This document shows, one piece after another, positions 51,947-61,036 of a stretch of 64,000 bases of DNA (within the stretch, counting starts at the first letter, position 1; each line of letters opens with the position of its first letter). Both the position numbers and the translations under genes were made by a program. Source of the stretch: Arenibacter catalasegens (GTDB taxonomy: Bacteria; Bacteroidota; Bacteroidia; Flavobacteriales; Flavobacteriaceae); NCBI RefSeq assembly GCF_002909235.1, contig NZ_PHQQ01000023.1:1-64000 (forward strand). The letters are read 5' to 3'. Under the pieces are notes generated by a model. That model ran no database searches, was not told where the DNA came from, and worked only from the letters and a program-made list of their open reading frames with translations.

Positions 51947-52678
51947 ATGCAATTAATCAAACTTAGTGCCACGGACTCCACAAATGCCTATTTAAAGGAT
52001 TTGATGTTCAACAAGAATCCCGGGGATTTTACGGTTGTAATGGCCCATTCCCAAATGAAGGGTCGTGGGCAAATGGGGACAACTTGGCTTTCCGAGCCCG
52101 GTAAAAACCTGACATGTAGCGTATTGGTTAAGTCTCGTGACATTAAAGTTACGGATCAATTTCTTCTTAATATTTTTGTTTCTCTGGCAATTTACGAAAC
52201 ACTTTCCCAACTACAAGTACCTGATTTGAAGATTAAATGGCCTAACGACATTATGTCAGGACATTCTAAAATTTGTGGAATTCTTATCGAAAATATGTTG
52301 TCCGGACAACATATTCAGGCCTCAATTATTGGAATTGGTTTAAATGTTAATCAATTAACGTTTAATAACCTGCCGAATGTATCCTCATTAAAGCTATTAT
52401 TGGGAAGAACATTAAATTTGGAAGAGCTACTCCTTAAAATTGTGGATAATTTAAAAGGCTTTCTTGAAACAGGTGGGGAAGAGGATCGTGAGGGCCTATT
52501 TGATAGGTATGAGACCAGGCTTTTTAGAAAAGACAAGCCTTCCACTTTCAGCAATCAAGATAATGAAATGTTTATGGGCTTTATAAAAGGGGTTTCTAGT
52601 GGAGGAAAGCTGCAAATCTTAATGGAGGATAATATCCTAAAAGAATTCAATTTAAAGGAGGTGAAACTTTTGTATTAA
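51947..52678 (+). CDS. birA: Biotin--[acetyl-CoA-carboxylase] ligase, no DNA-binding domain
   Basis: The 243-residue protein attaches biotin to carboxyl carrier proteins. It has the DSTNAYLKD substrate-binding start, the KGRGQMGTTWLS biotinyl-AMP loop (family GRGRxGRxW form), LKIKWPNDIM with the reactive lysine region, and GIGLNVN. It lacks the helix-turn-helix of E. coli BirA, so it is a group I enzyme without a repressor role. The frame begins at 51905, but the ATG at 51947 (MQLIKLSATDS) fits the family. It is divergent from rsfS. A biotin-dependent pyruvate carboxylase is encoded at the end of the window. Confidence 0.93.
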   Translation: MQLIKLSATDSTNAYLKDLMFNKNPGDFTVVMAHSQMKGRGQMGTTWLSEPGKNLTCSVLVKSRDIKVTDQFLLNIFVSLAIYETLSQLQVPDLKIKWPNDIMSGHSKICGILIENMLSGQHIQASIIGIGLNVNQLTFNNLPNVSSLKLLLGRTLNLEELLLKIVDNLKGFLETGGEEDREGLFDRYETRLFRKDKPSTFSNQDNEMFMGFIKGVSSGGKLQILMEDNILKEFNLKEVKLLY

Positions 52679-52698
52679 ATCCAAAATAGGGGATAAAC

Positions 52699-53091
52699 TT
52701 ATAAATTGGAAAGATTATCGGACAGTGTTCCAATGAAATTGTTGATAGGCGATTTTATCATCATGGCCATCATGGCATTGAATTCTCCTTCAAAACTTAA
52801 CGTCACTTCACTTTCAGTATCATTTATTTCAGTAATATCTGCTGTTAAGGTAAAGGGCAATTTTTCACTGGCAGCTCCAAAACTTAATTGGGAATGCGGA
52901 GTTTGCTGTTTTTTTTGCAGTACAATTTCCGGCATTCCGGTAAGTGCAAATAAAAAGCGGTTTTCATTGATTACCTCAAACTTACTAATATTTTTAGGCA
53001 TTAAGGTCTCAAAATTTTTCACGTCGTTAAGAAAATCAAAAACTTCCTTACTACTTTTATTTACTTTTTTCTTGGGTGTTTCTAAATACAT
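52699..53091 (-). CDS. SRPBCC (START-like) family protein
   Basis: A 130-residue single-domain protein. The pattern fits the SRPBCC helix-grip fold: an initial strand with YLETPKKKVNKSSKEVFDFLND, the FETLMPKNISKFEVI turn, then strands (SQLSFGAASEKLPFTLTADI) and a final long helix (MMAMMIKSPINNFIGTLSDNL). Such proteins bind hydrophobic ligands in a cavity; the ligand here is unknown. It starts 3 bp after the pyrE stop on the same strand and is likely cotranscribed with pyrE, an order common in Flavobacteriia from memory. Confidence 0.82.
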   Translation of the reverse strand: MYLETPKKKVNKSSKEVFDFLNDVKNFETLMPKNISKFEVINENRFLFALTGMPEIVLQKKQQTPHSQLSFGAASEKLPFTLTADITEINDTESEVTLSFEGEFNAMMAMMIKSPINNFIGTLSDNLSNL

Positions 53092-53094
53092 AAT

Positions 53095-53736
53095 TTATGA
53101 TTGCCAGTTAGAGGGGTTGCTTTTCCACTCTAGTAAGGTTTTTAATTGATTCTCTTTTATATAGTTTGTTTCTGAGGCCTGTTGGATTAAAAAATCGTAA
53201 TCGCTCAATGTATGAAGGTCTAGACCATGTTTTTTAAAATTTTCATTGGCTACGTCAAATCCATAAGTAAAAATGGCCAGCATTCCTTTTACATGTGCGC
53301 CATTATTTTTTAAGGCTTCAACGGCATTCAAGCTACTTTTTCCAGTGCTGATCAAATCTTCAATGACAACCACGCTTTGATTTGCCTCCAGTTTACCTTC
53401 TATTTGGTTTTGCCGCCCGTGCGATTTGGCTTCCGGCCGAACATAAATAAAGGGAAGCCCTAAATATTCGGCAACCAACATTCCTATGCCGATAGCTCCC
53501 GTAGCTACACCCGCTATCACATCTGGCTTGCCGTACAGGCTTTCTACTTGCTTTCCCATTTGTTCCCGAACATAATTTCTAATGCTTGGGTATGAGAGGA
53601 TTATCCTATTATCGCAATAAATTGGAGATTTCCAACCTGAAGCCCATGTAAATGGATTTTCAGGTTTCAACTTAATTGCATTAATTTGTAGCAGAAGCTC
53701 TGCAGTTTTTTTGGCAGTGTCTTTGTCTAAAACCAT
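53095..53736 (-). CDS. pyrE: Orotate phosphoribosyltransferase
   Basis: PyrE makes orotidine monophosphate from orotate and PRPP in pyrimidine synthesis. The 213-residue protein has ASGWKSPIYCDNR near residue 31, the RPEAKSHGRQNQIEG flexible loop, and the PRPP-binding VVVIEDLISTGKSS motif (about 118-131). The open frame runs on to 53868, but the ATG at 53736 begins MVLDKDTAKKTAELLLQ, the family N-terminus, so it is the start. This leaves only 7 bp to the divergent NUDIX gene's ATG, so the promoters must lie inside the neighbour's coding region. Confidence 0.95.
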   Translation of the reverse strand: MVLDKDTAKKTAELLLQINAIKLKPENPFTWASGWKSPIYCDNRIILSYPSIRNYVREQMGKQVESLYGKPDVIAGVATGAIGIGMLVAEYLGLPFIYVRPEAKSHGRQNQIEGKLEANQSVVVIEDLISTGKSSLNAVEALKNNGAHVKGMLAIFTYGFDVANENFKKHGLDLHTLSDYDFLIQQASETNYIKENQLKTLLEWKSNPSNWQS

Positions 53737-53743
53737 GACGCAA

Positions 53744-54331
53744 ATGTATAAAGTTTTTGTTAATGAGTCACCTCTGATATTGACAAATAAATTATCGGAT
53801 ACGGCAAATAATAAATATTTTCTGTTGAACGGGTCTGCTATTAACGAAGCAATCGACTCTTTGGCCAATAAAAAACTTAGTGAAGCTTTTATTTATCATC
53901 CTAACCATGAAGAGATCTTAAAGAAATTTTCGAAGAAAATACCATTGGTGGTAGCAGCAGGCGGAGTGGTAACCAATAAAGCAGGGAAGGTTCTTTTTAT
54001 TTACCGTAACGATAAATGGGATCTGCCTAAAGGGAAATTGGATAAGGGTGAGACGATAGAAGAATGTGCATTGCGCGAAGTTGAGGAAGAAACCGGGGTA
54101 AAGGGCTTGAAAATAGAAAATTTTCTAAGGACAACCTATCATCTCTTTAAGAGGAACGGAGGTTATAAATTAAAAGAAGTGCATTGGTTTGCCATGAAAA
54201 CAAATTTTAAAGGGGATTTGGTAGGCGAGGCCAGTGAGGGAATAGAAAAAGTAAAATGGAAAGGCCCGGAAAAAATTAAAAAAGCCTTGGAAAATTCCTA
54301 TGCGAACATCAAAATCCTGTTTGAAGATTAA
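53744..54331 (+). CDS. NUDIX hydrolase
   Basis: A 195-residue protein with a full NUDIX box: G-x5-E-x7-REVEEETGV, in the segment GKLDKGETIEEC followed by ALREVEEETGV (about residues 107-129). Members hydrolyse nucleoside diphosphates linked to other moieties. The N-terminal 75 residues (MYKVFVNESPLIL...) form a separate domain seen in Bacteroidota NUDIX proteins. Starts at 53711 and 53735 are possible but overlap pyrE; the ATG at 53744 fits best. It is convergent with the M14 peptidase gene, with only 4 bp between stops. The substrate is unknown. Confidence 0.92.
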   Translation: MYKVFVNESPLILTNKLSDTANNKYFLLNGSAINEAIDSLANKKLSEAFIYHPNHEEILKKFSKKIPLVVAAGGVVTNKAGKVLFIYRNDKWDLPKGKLDKGETIEECALREVEEETGVKGLKIENFLRTTYHLFKRNGGYKLKEVHWFAMKTNFKGDLVGEASEGIEKVKWKGPEKIKKALENSYANIKILFED

Positions 54332-54335
54332 TTGA

Positions 54336-56081
54336 TTAATCCTTCAAGATTCGATAAATAGGATATTGCATATGTTCCGTTTCGTAGTATTTAGACTGTT
54401 TGTATATCCAGTCCAATTGGGCGTACCAGTCACCTGAAAAGATACTGTCCAATTCCTTTTTCAATTCAAATTGGTTTTTGATTTCTTTATTCTCATGTAG
54501 GATTTCCAAGGCAAGATCTTCGAAGACATATGGCGAGAAGCTTTCCTTTTGCTGTAATATGGCATCGAAAAAATTCCAATTAAAGAACGAATCCGTTGCT
54601 TCAGGTTCCATGGTCTCCAACAAATAGCGCAAACCCTTTTGATTGGTAGGGACTAGAATATCGCCAGAAGTGAAATTGACTTTTTTGTTACTACGGAGAA
54701 CTTTGGTGTTGTAATGCGGGTAATGCCCCTCATAGGATTTTTGAAAAGTGCTAAAACTATCTATTTTATAAGACTCTACAACTAGAGAGGTATCTTCCTT
54801 AAAGGTCTTATAACTTATTTGGTTTGCGGTCAACAAATCTATTATTTTATCAAAACCCTTTCTTATTACATATGCTTTAGGGATTTCTACCTCATGGACG
54901 GGTTTATAATAATTTTGATATTCAACTTCTTTTTCAAAAGGTCTGTTTCTATCATATTTTAGCCGTGGAAAACCCGTTATTTCACTTATATACTCGTCGG
55001 CTTCGTAACCCTTGAATTGTAAAATGGTACTTTTTGTGGTGTCAATAGCCCATTGCAGCGGGTAATTTTGTCTTTCTAGATATCCCTCAAAAGCATTCTC
55101 CCTTAAATCCTTAATTTTTTTATAATCCTTTTCGGATATGTCCAAAATTTTCGTCATTAACGTGTATACACCTTCCACTCTTTGTTTATAGGGTTTTAGC
55201 ATATGTGTTTCAACCATTAAGCCCAAGGTATTCCACAGTGAGGTATAGCCAGTAGAATACCTAGGATAGTCTATAAACTGGGTAAATCCTTTTTCGGGGA
55301 CCTGGTTAAATACATTTACATAGGGCGATATGTCCCAGTCCGCTTGGGTCAATGAACTTTCTAGGGCGGGCATCATTTCTTTATGAAGGTAGTTTCCTAA
55401 TTCTCCGCCCAGTTTATTGTGTTGTGTAAATAAGTGGGTAAGCGTGTATTGGTAGTCCGCACCATTGCTAACGTGGTTATCTATAAAGATATCCGGTTTT
55501 ATTAAATGAAAAATTTTGGCAAACGTTTGGGCATTTTTGGAGTCCGATTTTATAAAATCCCGATTAAGATCATAATTTTTTGCGTTGCCCCTAAAACCAT
55601 AAGCTTCAGGTCCATTTTGGTTTACCCTAGAAGTAGAGTTCCTGTTTAAGGCCCCACCAACATTGTAAATAGGTATGGTAACTACTACTGTGTTTTTCGG
55701 AGGATCAATATTGTTCATTGCCAAGTCCCTAAATAAAAGCATGGTGGCATCTATACCATCGCTTTCTCCGGGATGGATACCATTATTTATGAATAGGATA
55801 CTCTTATTTCTACTTATTTTTTGAAAATTAAAGTCGGCATCGGGATTGTAGGTGACCATATGCAATGGATAGCCGCTATCGGTATTACCTATAATCTGAA
55901 TATTTATTTCGGGAAATTCTTTGGCAAGTTGAAGGTAGAAGTCAATGATTTGTAGATAAGTGGCTGTTTCTTCTCCATTACTACGCTCAAAAACAGTTTT
56001 AATGTTTTCTATTTTCTTTTCTTTTTTGGTCTCGCAAGAAATAAGACAAAGCAATACAAATAGTCTTACCAGAAGTTTCAT
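54336..56081 (-). CDS. M14 family metallocarboxypeptidase-like lipoprotein
   Basis: A 581-residue lipoprotein (lipobox CLISC, Cys16, then a Lys/Glu-rich linker). The M14 zinc site is visible: HxxE as HPGESDG (His98/Glu101 region, in INNGIHPGESDG), and the third ligand in FIDNHVSNG (around residue 201). The proposed catalytic Glu is in LMVETHMLKP (about 293). The remaining ~270 residues form a C-terminal extension with IPKAYVIRKGFDKIIDLL. It probably processes peptides at the cell envelope. The flanking genes are unrelated. Confidence 0.88.
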   Translation of the reverse strand: MKLLVRLFVLLCLISCETKKEKKIENIKTVFERSNGEETATYLQIIDFYLQLAKEFPEINIQIIGNTDSGYPLHMVTYNPDADFNFQKISRNKSILFINNGIHPGESDGIDATMLLFRDLAMNNIDPPKNTVVVTIPIYNVGGALNRNSTSRVNQNGPEAYGFRGNAKNYDLNRDFIKSDSKNAQTFAKIFHLIKPDIFIDNHVSNGADYQYTLTHLFTQHNKLGGELGNYLHKEMMPALESSLTQADWDISPYVNVFNQVPEKGFTQFIDYPRYSTGYTSLWNTLGLMVETHMLKPYKQRVEGVYTLMTKILDISEKDYKKIKDLRENAFEGYLERQNYPLQWAIDTTKSTILQFKGYEADEYISEITGFPRLKYDRNRPFEKEVEYQNYYKPVHEVEIPKAYVIRKGFDKIIDLLTANQISYKTFKEDTSLVVESYKIDSFSTFQKSYEGHYPHYNTKVLRSNKKVNFTSGDILVPTNQKGLRYLLETMEPEATDSFFNWNFFDAILQQKESFSPYVFEDLALEILHENKEIKNQFELKKELDSIFSGDWYAQLDWIYKQSKYYETEHMQYPIYRILKD

Positions 56082-56221
56082 GCTACATTGAAATTTTGTT
56101 TAAAACTCAAAAAAAGGGACTTTAGAGATAATTCGAAAACGATATTGGGTTTGGATTTATAGCTGTTGAAATAAGTCCAAAATGATTTTCAAAAACTCAA
56201 AGTTAGCTAAAAACTTGGGTA

Positions 56222-56632
56222 TTAAACGGAAATGGCAGTGGTAATTTCTTCGATTTCGGATCTTCGAATAGGTTTGCTATTAAATATGATACTGTGGTGT
56301 GTCAATGACTTGAAATTTTCAGCCTTGTCCTTGTCATATTGATCAATAGAGGAGGTTACAATATTAATGTTGATGCTTTTGGTTAGAGGCAATTTTATAA
56401 ATTCTTCCAAAAACTCCCATCCATCCATAATGGGCATGTTAATGTCTAGAAAAATTAAATCGGGAAGCTCCGATTTTTTAATCATCATTTTCTTTATTCG
56501 TTCAAGAGCCATTTGTCCATTTTTAAACTCAAAAATGGTATCACAAGTGGCAACGGAATTCAATATTTTTTTAATACCGTAAACTGTTATCGGGTCGTCA
56601 TCGACAATGAATATGGAATTAATTTTTTTCAT
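56222..56632 (-). CDS. Single-domain response regulator (CheY-like)
   Basis: The 136-residue protein is a lone receiver domain. The acidic pocket is IVDDDP near the N-terminus, the phosphoacceptor Asp is in LIFLDINMPIMDG, the conserved Thr/Ser is in IVTSSID, and the Lys is in NSKPI. It has no output domain, so it likely relays to another protein. The start at 56632 (MKKINSIFIVDDD) overlaps the end of the PAS kinase gene by 14 bp; the longer frame to 56680 adds residues before the receiver domain. The kinase just upstream on the same strand is the probable partner. Confidence 0.88.
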   Translation of the reverse strand: MKKINSIFIVDDDPITVYGIKKILNSVATCDTIFEFKNGQMALERIKKMMIKKSELPDLIFLDINMPIMDGWEFLEEFIKLPLTKSININIVTSSIDQYDKDKAENFKSLTHHSIIFNSKPIRRSEIEEITTAISV

Positions 56633-58478
56633 TAAAGTATATGTTAAATGTGCTTCCAATTCCAACCTGACTTGTAGCACTTATTTTACCTTGCATGGCT
56701 TCTATTTGATTTTTAGCAATGTATAGTCCCAGTCCTTTGGCATCGGCATTGCCGTGGAAGGTTTTGTACATTCCGAATAACTTGGATCCATATTTTTTTA
56801 AGTCCAACCCCATTCCGTTATCTTCAATACTTAGTACCGTATAATTCTGCACATAATTCAGGCTTAGTTTTATAATAGGAGGAGTGTCCTGCTTCTTATA
56901 TTTTACAGCATTGGAAATTATATTTGTCAAAATGTTTTGCAAGTAAACCGGAACAACATTTAGCTTAACCTCATCGGATATTTCGCTGATGACCGTTGCT
57001 CTGTTTTTATCTAGCTCCGGTTTAAGGTTCATTAGAACAGCGTTGACTTTTTTATTAACGTTTACCTCTTTCTTGATTATGTTAGACTCCGTATTAATGG
57101 CCACAATATCGTTTAAGTTATGAAGTGTGTCCATTAGATTTTTAGAGGAATCCGTTAGCATGTCCATAATTCTTGATTTTTCCTCTTCATCTTTCTCGTT
57201 GGCCAGGAAGTCCAATAGCATTGCAAAATTTGCAGAATGAGACCTTAAATTATGGGAAACAATATGGGCAAAATTAATTAGTTTTTTATTTTGGGATGAA
57301 GTGACCGAAATTAAGTTTTTAAGTTCTTCTTCCTTTTCTTTTTGTTCTGAAATATCCATACTTATTCCTACCAGCCCTGTAACTTCTCCATTATCTCCTT
57401 TCAAAGGAATCTTGGAAGAAAGAAAGGTAACAGCTGTTCCGTCTGGGGCTGTACGAGTAAGTTCTTTGTTCAACATTGCATTCTGGGAAATCATCACTTC
57501 TATATCTTCATCCCTGAATTTTTGTGCTGTAGCTTTGTCGTATAGGTCAAAATCATCCTTGCCTATAATATCGTTCTCCTTTTCTAGTCCTAAAAATTGT
57601 AATTCATATTTGTTGGCCAATAATTTTCTGGATTGGGTATCCTTAATGTAAATCTGTAATGGCAGGTTATTGATAAGAGTTTTGAGCAGGTGCTCATTGT
57701 CTTTGGTTTTTTGTTCCTTTTGAACATAATCCGTTATATCCTGAACTATTCCTATAAGACCCACGTATTCGCCGCTCTTGTATAATGGCTTACCGGAAAC
57801 AACTACCCATTTTTCATTTCCTTTAGCGGTAACTATCTGCAATTTTTCGTTCCAAGAGGTTTTTTTCTCCATAGCCGAAAAAATGGCCATGGAAATAGTA
57901 TTTCTACTATAGCCCATTTTATAAAAATTAACGGAGCTATCTATGTCTATTTCATAATCTTCATCGACCTCGAAAATACGCCTGATCATCCCACAGAAAA
58001 TAAACTTATCTTGTTGTTTATGATATTCCCAGCTGCCTATTTTTCCATGATTACCTGTTTCTTTTTGCAGAAATTCGAGTTTCTCAATTTTTAATTCGCT
58101 TTTAACCCGCTCTGTTACATCTTCGGTTTGAATAATGGCGCCAATTATGTTTTCCTGTTCATCGTACCAGGGAATATTGTTCCACTGAAACCATTTGTCT
58201 TTAGAGTCGTCATCTAAATAAACATCTGTTGCGGTTTCGGGAAATTTCCCTTCGAAGCAAGCCAACAAAGTCTCTGTCCATTTATTGCTGACATTATTAA
58301 ACAAATCATATATGGATTTACCAATATAATCCGTTCCCTTAAAATGAAAATCTTCGGCCCACTGGTCAGATGCGTAAACAACCTTGAACTCCCTATTGAT
58401 AAAAGCAGTTGGCTTAGGCAACTGTTTTATCAGGAATTGGTTTGTTACAGTGGGGGTCTTCATAATCATCTGTCGCAT
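56619..58478 (-). CDS. PAS-domain sensor histidine kinase, cytoplasmic
   Basis: About 619 residues from the ATG at 58478; the frame begins with a TTG at 58538, and later ATGs at 58469 and 58463 are also possible. No TM segment is visible. It has three PAS-like domains (first ~15-120, second ~150-255, third ~275-380 with PAC ends such as VGLIGIVQDIT and VTGLVGISMDIS), then a dimerisation helix with the His in SHNLRSHSANF (about 410). A HATPase domain follows (NIISNAVKYK, EDNGMGLDL, KGLGLYIAK). The start of the downstream regulator gene overlaps its 3' end. Signal unknown; PAS folds suggest a small ligand, redox or light cue. Confidence 0.88.
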   Translation of the reverse strand: MRQMIMKTPTVTNQFLIKQLPKPTAFINREFKVVYASDQWAEDFHFKGTDYIGKSIYDLFNNVSNKWTETLLACFEGKFPETATDVYLDDDSKDKWFQWNNIPWYDEQENIIGAIIQTEDVTERVKSELKIEKLEFLQKETGNHGKIGSWEYHKQQDKFIFCGMIRRIFEVDEDYEIDIDSSVNFYKMGYSRNTISMAIFSAMEKKTSWNEKLQIVTAKGNEKWVVVSGKPLYKSGEYVGLIGIVQDITDYVQKEQKTKDNEHLLKTLINNLPLQIYIKDTQSRKLLANKYELQFLGLEKENDIIGKDDFDLYDKATAQKFRDEDIEVMISQNAMLNKELTRTAPDGTAVTFLSSKIPLKGDNGEVTGLVGISMDISEQKEKEEELKNLISVTSSQNKKLINFAHIVSHNLRSHSANFAMLLDFLANEKDEEEKSRIMDMLTDSSKNLMDTLHNLNDIVAINTESNIIKKEVNVNKKVNAVLMNLKPELDKNRATVISEISDEVKLNVVPVYLQNILTNIISNAVKYKKQDTPPIIKLSLNYVQNYTVLSIEDNGMGLDLKKYGSKLFGMYKTFHGNADAKGLGLYIAKNQIEAMQGKISATSQVGIGSTFNIYFNEKN

Positions 58479-58697
58479 TTTCCTACAATAGTAATCTGAT
58501 TCAGCGAACCTGCGAATAGATTGTTGTGAATTGGACAAAATTAGTGGTGTAACGCTAGTATGAAGTAATTTTATATCAAATTAAGTTCTATTTACGACCC
58601 TTCACGCCGTGAAAACTGTAGTCCATAGGTCAGTGGAATTGTTGATAATGCAATAAGTGCAAATGTTTACATTGAGATTTAAAATAAGGGAACTGTC

Positions 58698-59156
58698 CTA
58701 TTTTGTTCTAACTGAATCTGGTACTAAACCTGTGTAGTCGCCACCATTTCTTATAACATCCCTTACTATCGAGGAACTAATGTAAGATTTGCCGGAGGAG
58801 GTAAGCAAGAAAACTGTTTCTATTTCAGAAAGTTTGCGATTGGTGTGTGCTATAGCCTTTTCAAATTCAAAATCCCCTGGATTTCTAAGACCTCTTAGGA
58901 TATATCCGGCATTAACTTTTTTACAAAAGTCCACGGTAAGACCCTGGTAGGTAAGAACACTTATTTGTGGTTCATCCTTAAAGGCTTCGGAAATAAATTT
59001 TTTACGTTCCTCTAGGGGAAACATGTATTGTTTATCTGTATTTACGCCTATGGCAATGATGAGCTCATCAAAAAGTGTGATTCCTCTTTTTATTATATCG
59101 TAATGTCCAAGGGTCAGCGGGTCAAATGAACCCGGAAAGATGGCGCGTCTTTTCAT
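58698..59156 (-). CDS. coaD: Phosphopantetheine adenylyltransferase
   Basis: CoaD makes dephospho-CoA from phosphopantetheine and ATP. The 152-residue protein has the nucleotidyltransferase start FPGSFDPLTLGHYDII with the TxGH motif, the ALRGLRN-like GYILRGLRNPGDFEFE segment, and the second nucleotide motif ISSSIVRDV (ISSTxVR form). The ATG at 59156 (MKRRAIFPGSF) fits the family; the upstream extension to 59201 does not. It is separated from ddl by about 110 bp on the same strand, a common neighbourhood in Flavobacteriia from memory. Confidence 0.95.
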   Translation of the reverse strand: MKRRAIFPGSFDPLTLGHYDIIKRGITLFDELIIAIGVNTDKQYMFPLEERKKFISEAFKDEPQISVLTYQGLTVDFCKKVNAGYILRGLRNPGDFEFEKAIAHTNRKLSEIETVFLLTSSGKSYISSSIVRDVIRNGGDYTGLVPDSVRTK

Positions 59157-59269
59157 TTTTAAACTATTATGGTTAACTTTTCCCAATGTTGTAAATGGCA
59201 TAGGGAGTAGTTAGTTATTATAAATACCCGTTATTCTTTGGTAGGGTACGGATTTTAAAATTACTTAAT

Positions 59270-60244
59270 TTATCCCAATGCTTCCCAAATGGCACTTTCA
59301 AAGAGTTCTGAAAGGGAAATACCTGCTATTTTTGCTTGCTGGGGTAAAATACTTTCTGTGGTAAGTCCCGGCGTTGTATTCATTTCCAACATAAAAGGTT
59401 CATCATCCACAAATATGAATTCACTTCTTGAAAAACCTTTCATTTTAAGTACTTCATAGGCCTTTTTTGCCATTTTGGTAACTTTTTCCTCCTGAGAGTT
59501 ACTTATCCTTGCAGGTGTAATTTCTTGTGACTTTCCTTCATATTTAGCTTCGTAATCAAAAAAATCATTCTCCGAAACTATTTCAGTTATGGGTAGTACT
59601 TTGGTCTGTCCTTGGAATTTGATCACTCCTACGGAGACTTCGGTTCCATTTAAAAAAGATTCTATAAGTATTTCATTGTCTTCAAGAAATGCATTATCAA
59701 TGGCCTTTAGCAATTCTTCTTTCTTATAGACTTTGGAAATACCAAAACTACTACCAGCCTTATTGGCCTTTACAAAACAAGGCAAGCCAACTTTTTCTAT
59801 AATTGCATCCTCGTTAACAGGGTCGCCTAAATTCATATAATAGGAAGGTGCGGATTTAATACCGTAGGGCTTTAAAACGCTTAGAAGGTCTCGCTTGTTG
59901 AAGGTCAAAGCTGCTTGGTAATAATCGCAGGCAGTTTGTGGAATTCCGATTATTTGGAAATAGGCCTGCATTAAACCATCTTCTCCAGGTGATCCATGTA
60001 TAGCGTTAAATATACAGTCAAATTTTAAGGTTTCGTTGTCGAGGGTTACCGTAAAATCATGCCTGTTAACATTGTATTCTTTATGGTCGTGGGCTTTATA
60101 GATCCATTTGTCTTTAAAAATGTGGATTTTGAAGGCATTAAATTTTTCCTTGTCCAAATAATCATAAACTACCCCTCCGCTTATTAAAGAGATTTTATAC
60201 TCGCTGGAGTAGCCACCCATTATAATTGCAATATTTTTTTTCAT
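59270..60244 (-). CDS. ddl: D-alanine--D-alanine ligase
   Basis: Ddl joins two D-alanines for peptidoglycan precursors. The 324-residue ATP-grasp enzyme has the N-terminal GGYSSEYKISLISG segment, HGSPGEDGLMQAYFQIIGIPQTA (quoted in part), the lid with FVKANKAGSSFGISKV (around residue 150), and the C-terminal FIFVDDEPFMLEMNTTPGLT block with the metal-binding Glu and Asn. Length is normal. No signal or extra domain is present. It is transcribed away from the PASTA gene, with about 200 bp between starts, so cell-wall genes lie on both sides of one divergent region. Confidence 0.96.
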   Translation of the reverse strand: MKKNIAIIMGGYSSEYKISLISGGVVYDYLDKEKFNAFKIHIFKDKWIYKAHDHKEYNVNRHDFTVTLDNETLKFDCIFNAIHGSPGEDGLMQAYFQIIGIPQTACDYYQAALTFNKRDLLSVLKPYGIKSAPSYYMNLGDPVNEDAIIEKVGLPCFVKANKAGSSFGISKVYKKEELLKAIDNAFLEDNEILIESFLNGTEVSVGVIKFQGQTKVLPITEIVSENDFFDYEAKYEGKSQEITPARISNSQEEKVTKMAKKAYEVLKMKGFSRSEFIFVDDEPFMLEMNTTPGLTTESILPQQAKIAGISLSELFESAIWEALG

Positions 60245-60419
60245 GCCTTAAATCTAATTTTTAATACTCAAATTTTCGATGGTCAAAGTAGATTATTGGT
60301 AATTAGGCAAGTTGAAAGAATAGCCTCAAGTATAAGGCTTGGTTCTTAAGGTAATCTGCCATTAAAAATCAATAATCAAATATCATTCATTCAAAGTAAA
60401 GAAAAAGCGTCCGGTTTTC

Positions 60420-60427
60420 TATCTTTG
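60420..60427 (+). promoter_or_regulatory. Putative -7 box TATCTTTG for the PASTA/rluD operon
   Basis: TATCTTTGC matches the extended -7 element TAnnTTTGC and lies 20 bp before the ATG at 60447. No clear -33 TTG is visible. Confidence 0.5.
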
Positions 60428-60446
60428 CGACACAAGAAAATATACT

Positions 60447-61034
60447 ATGCGAAATTTTTTTAATTTTTTAAGGAGTAAATCTTTTCTGATTCAGCTAGTG
60501 TTAGCATTGGTGGTCTCCATATTATTGGTATTTGGTGCAATGAAGTGGCTTAAAAGCACTACCAATCACGGTAAGTTTGTTGAGGTCCCTGATTTATCCA
60601 AATTATCGGTTTCGGAGATGAGATCGAAGATCGATCAATCCCAATTGCGATATGAGGTCCTGGATTCGGCCAATTACAATCCGTCCTATCCAAGGTTTTC
60701 TATCATAGATCAGACGCCACGTGCAGGCAGTAAGGTTAAGGAGAACAGAAAAATATATATTACTGTAAATCCATCTGGATATAAAAAAGTTACCATCCCC
60801 AATATTATCCAGGTCACCCAGAGGAACGCCAGTTCTATGCTCAAAGCTGTTGGATTGGAAGTGGAACGTGTTACCTATGTGGATGAATTGGGAAAGGATA
60901 TGGTATACAATATTAAATATAAAGGAAAATATATTGTCCCTGGAGACAAACTGCCTAAAACTTCGAAAATCGAGTTGGTTTGTGGCAATGGTAATATTAC
61001 CGCAAGAGCAGAAGTTAAGGCCGAGTCCGAATAA
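60447..61034 (+). CDS. Membrane-anchored PASTA domain protein
   Basis: A 195-residue protein with a short cytoplasmic N-terminus, one transmembrane helix (about residues 16-33), and PASTA repeats outside. The first has VEVPDLSKLSVSEMRSKI and the end KENRKIYITVNP, the second begins VTIPNIIQVTQRNASSML. PASTA domains bind peptidoglycan fragments in kinases and penicillin-binding proteins. This protein has neither a kinase nor a transpeptidase part, so its role may be structural or sensory. It lies 2 bp before the rluD-type gene, a coupling I recall in other Flavobacteriia. ddl is divergent on the other side. Confidence 0.88.
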   Translation: MRNFFNFLRSKSFLIQLVLALVVSILLVFGAMKWLKSTTNHGKFVEVPDLSKLSVSEMRSKIDQSQLRYEVLDSANYNPSYPRFSIIDQTPRAGSKVKENRKIYITVNPSGYKKVTIPNIIQVTQRNASSMLKAVGLEVERVTYVDELGKDMVYNIKYKGKYIVPGDKLPKTSKIELVCGNGNITARAEVKAESE

Positions 61035-61036
61035 GT

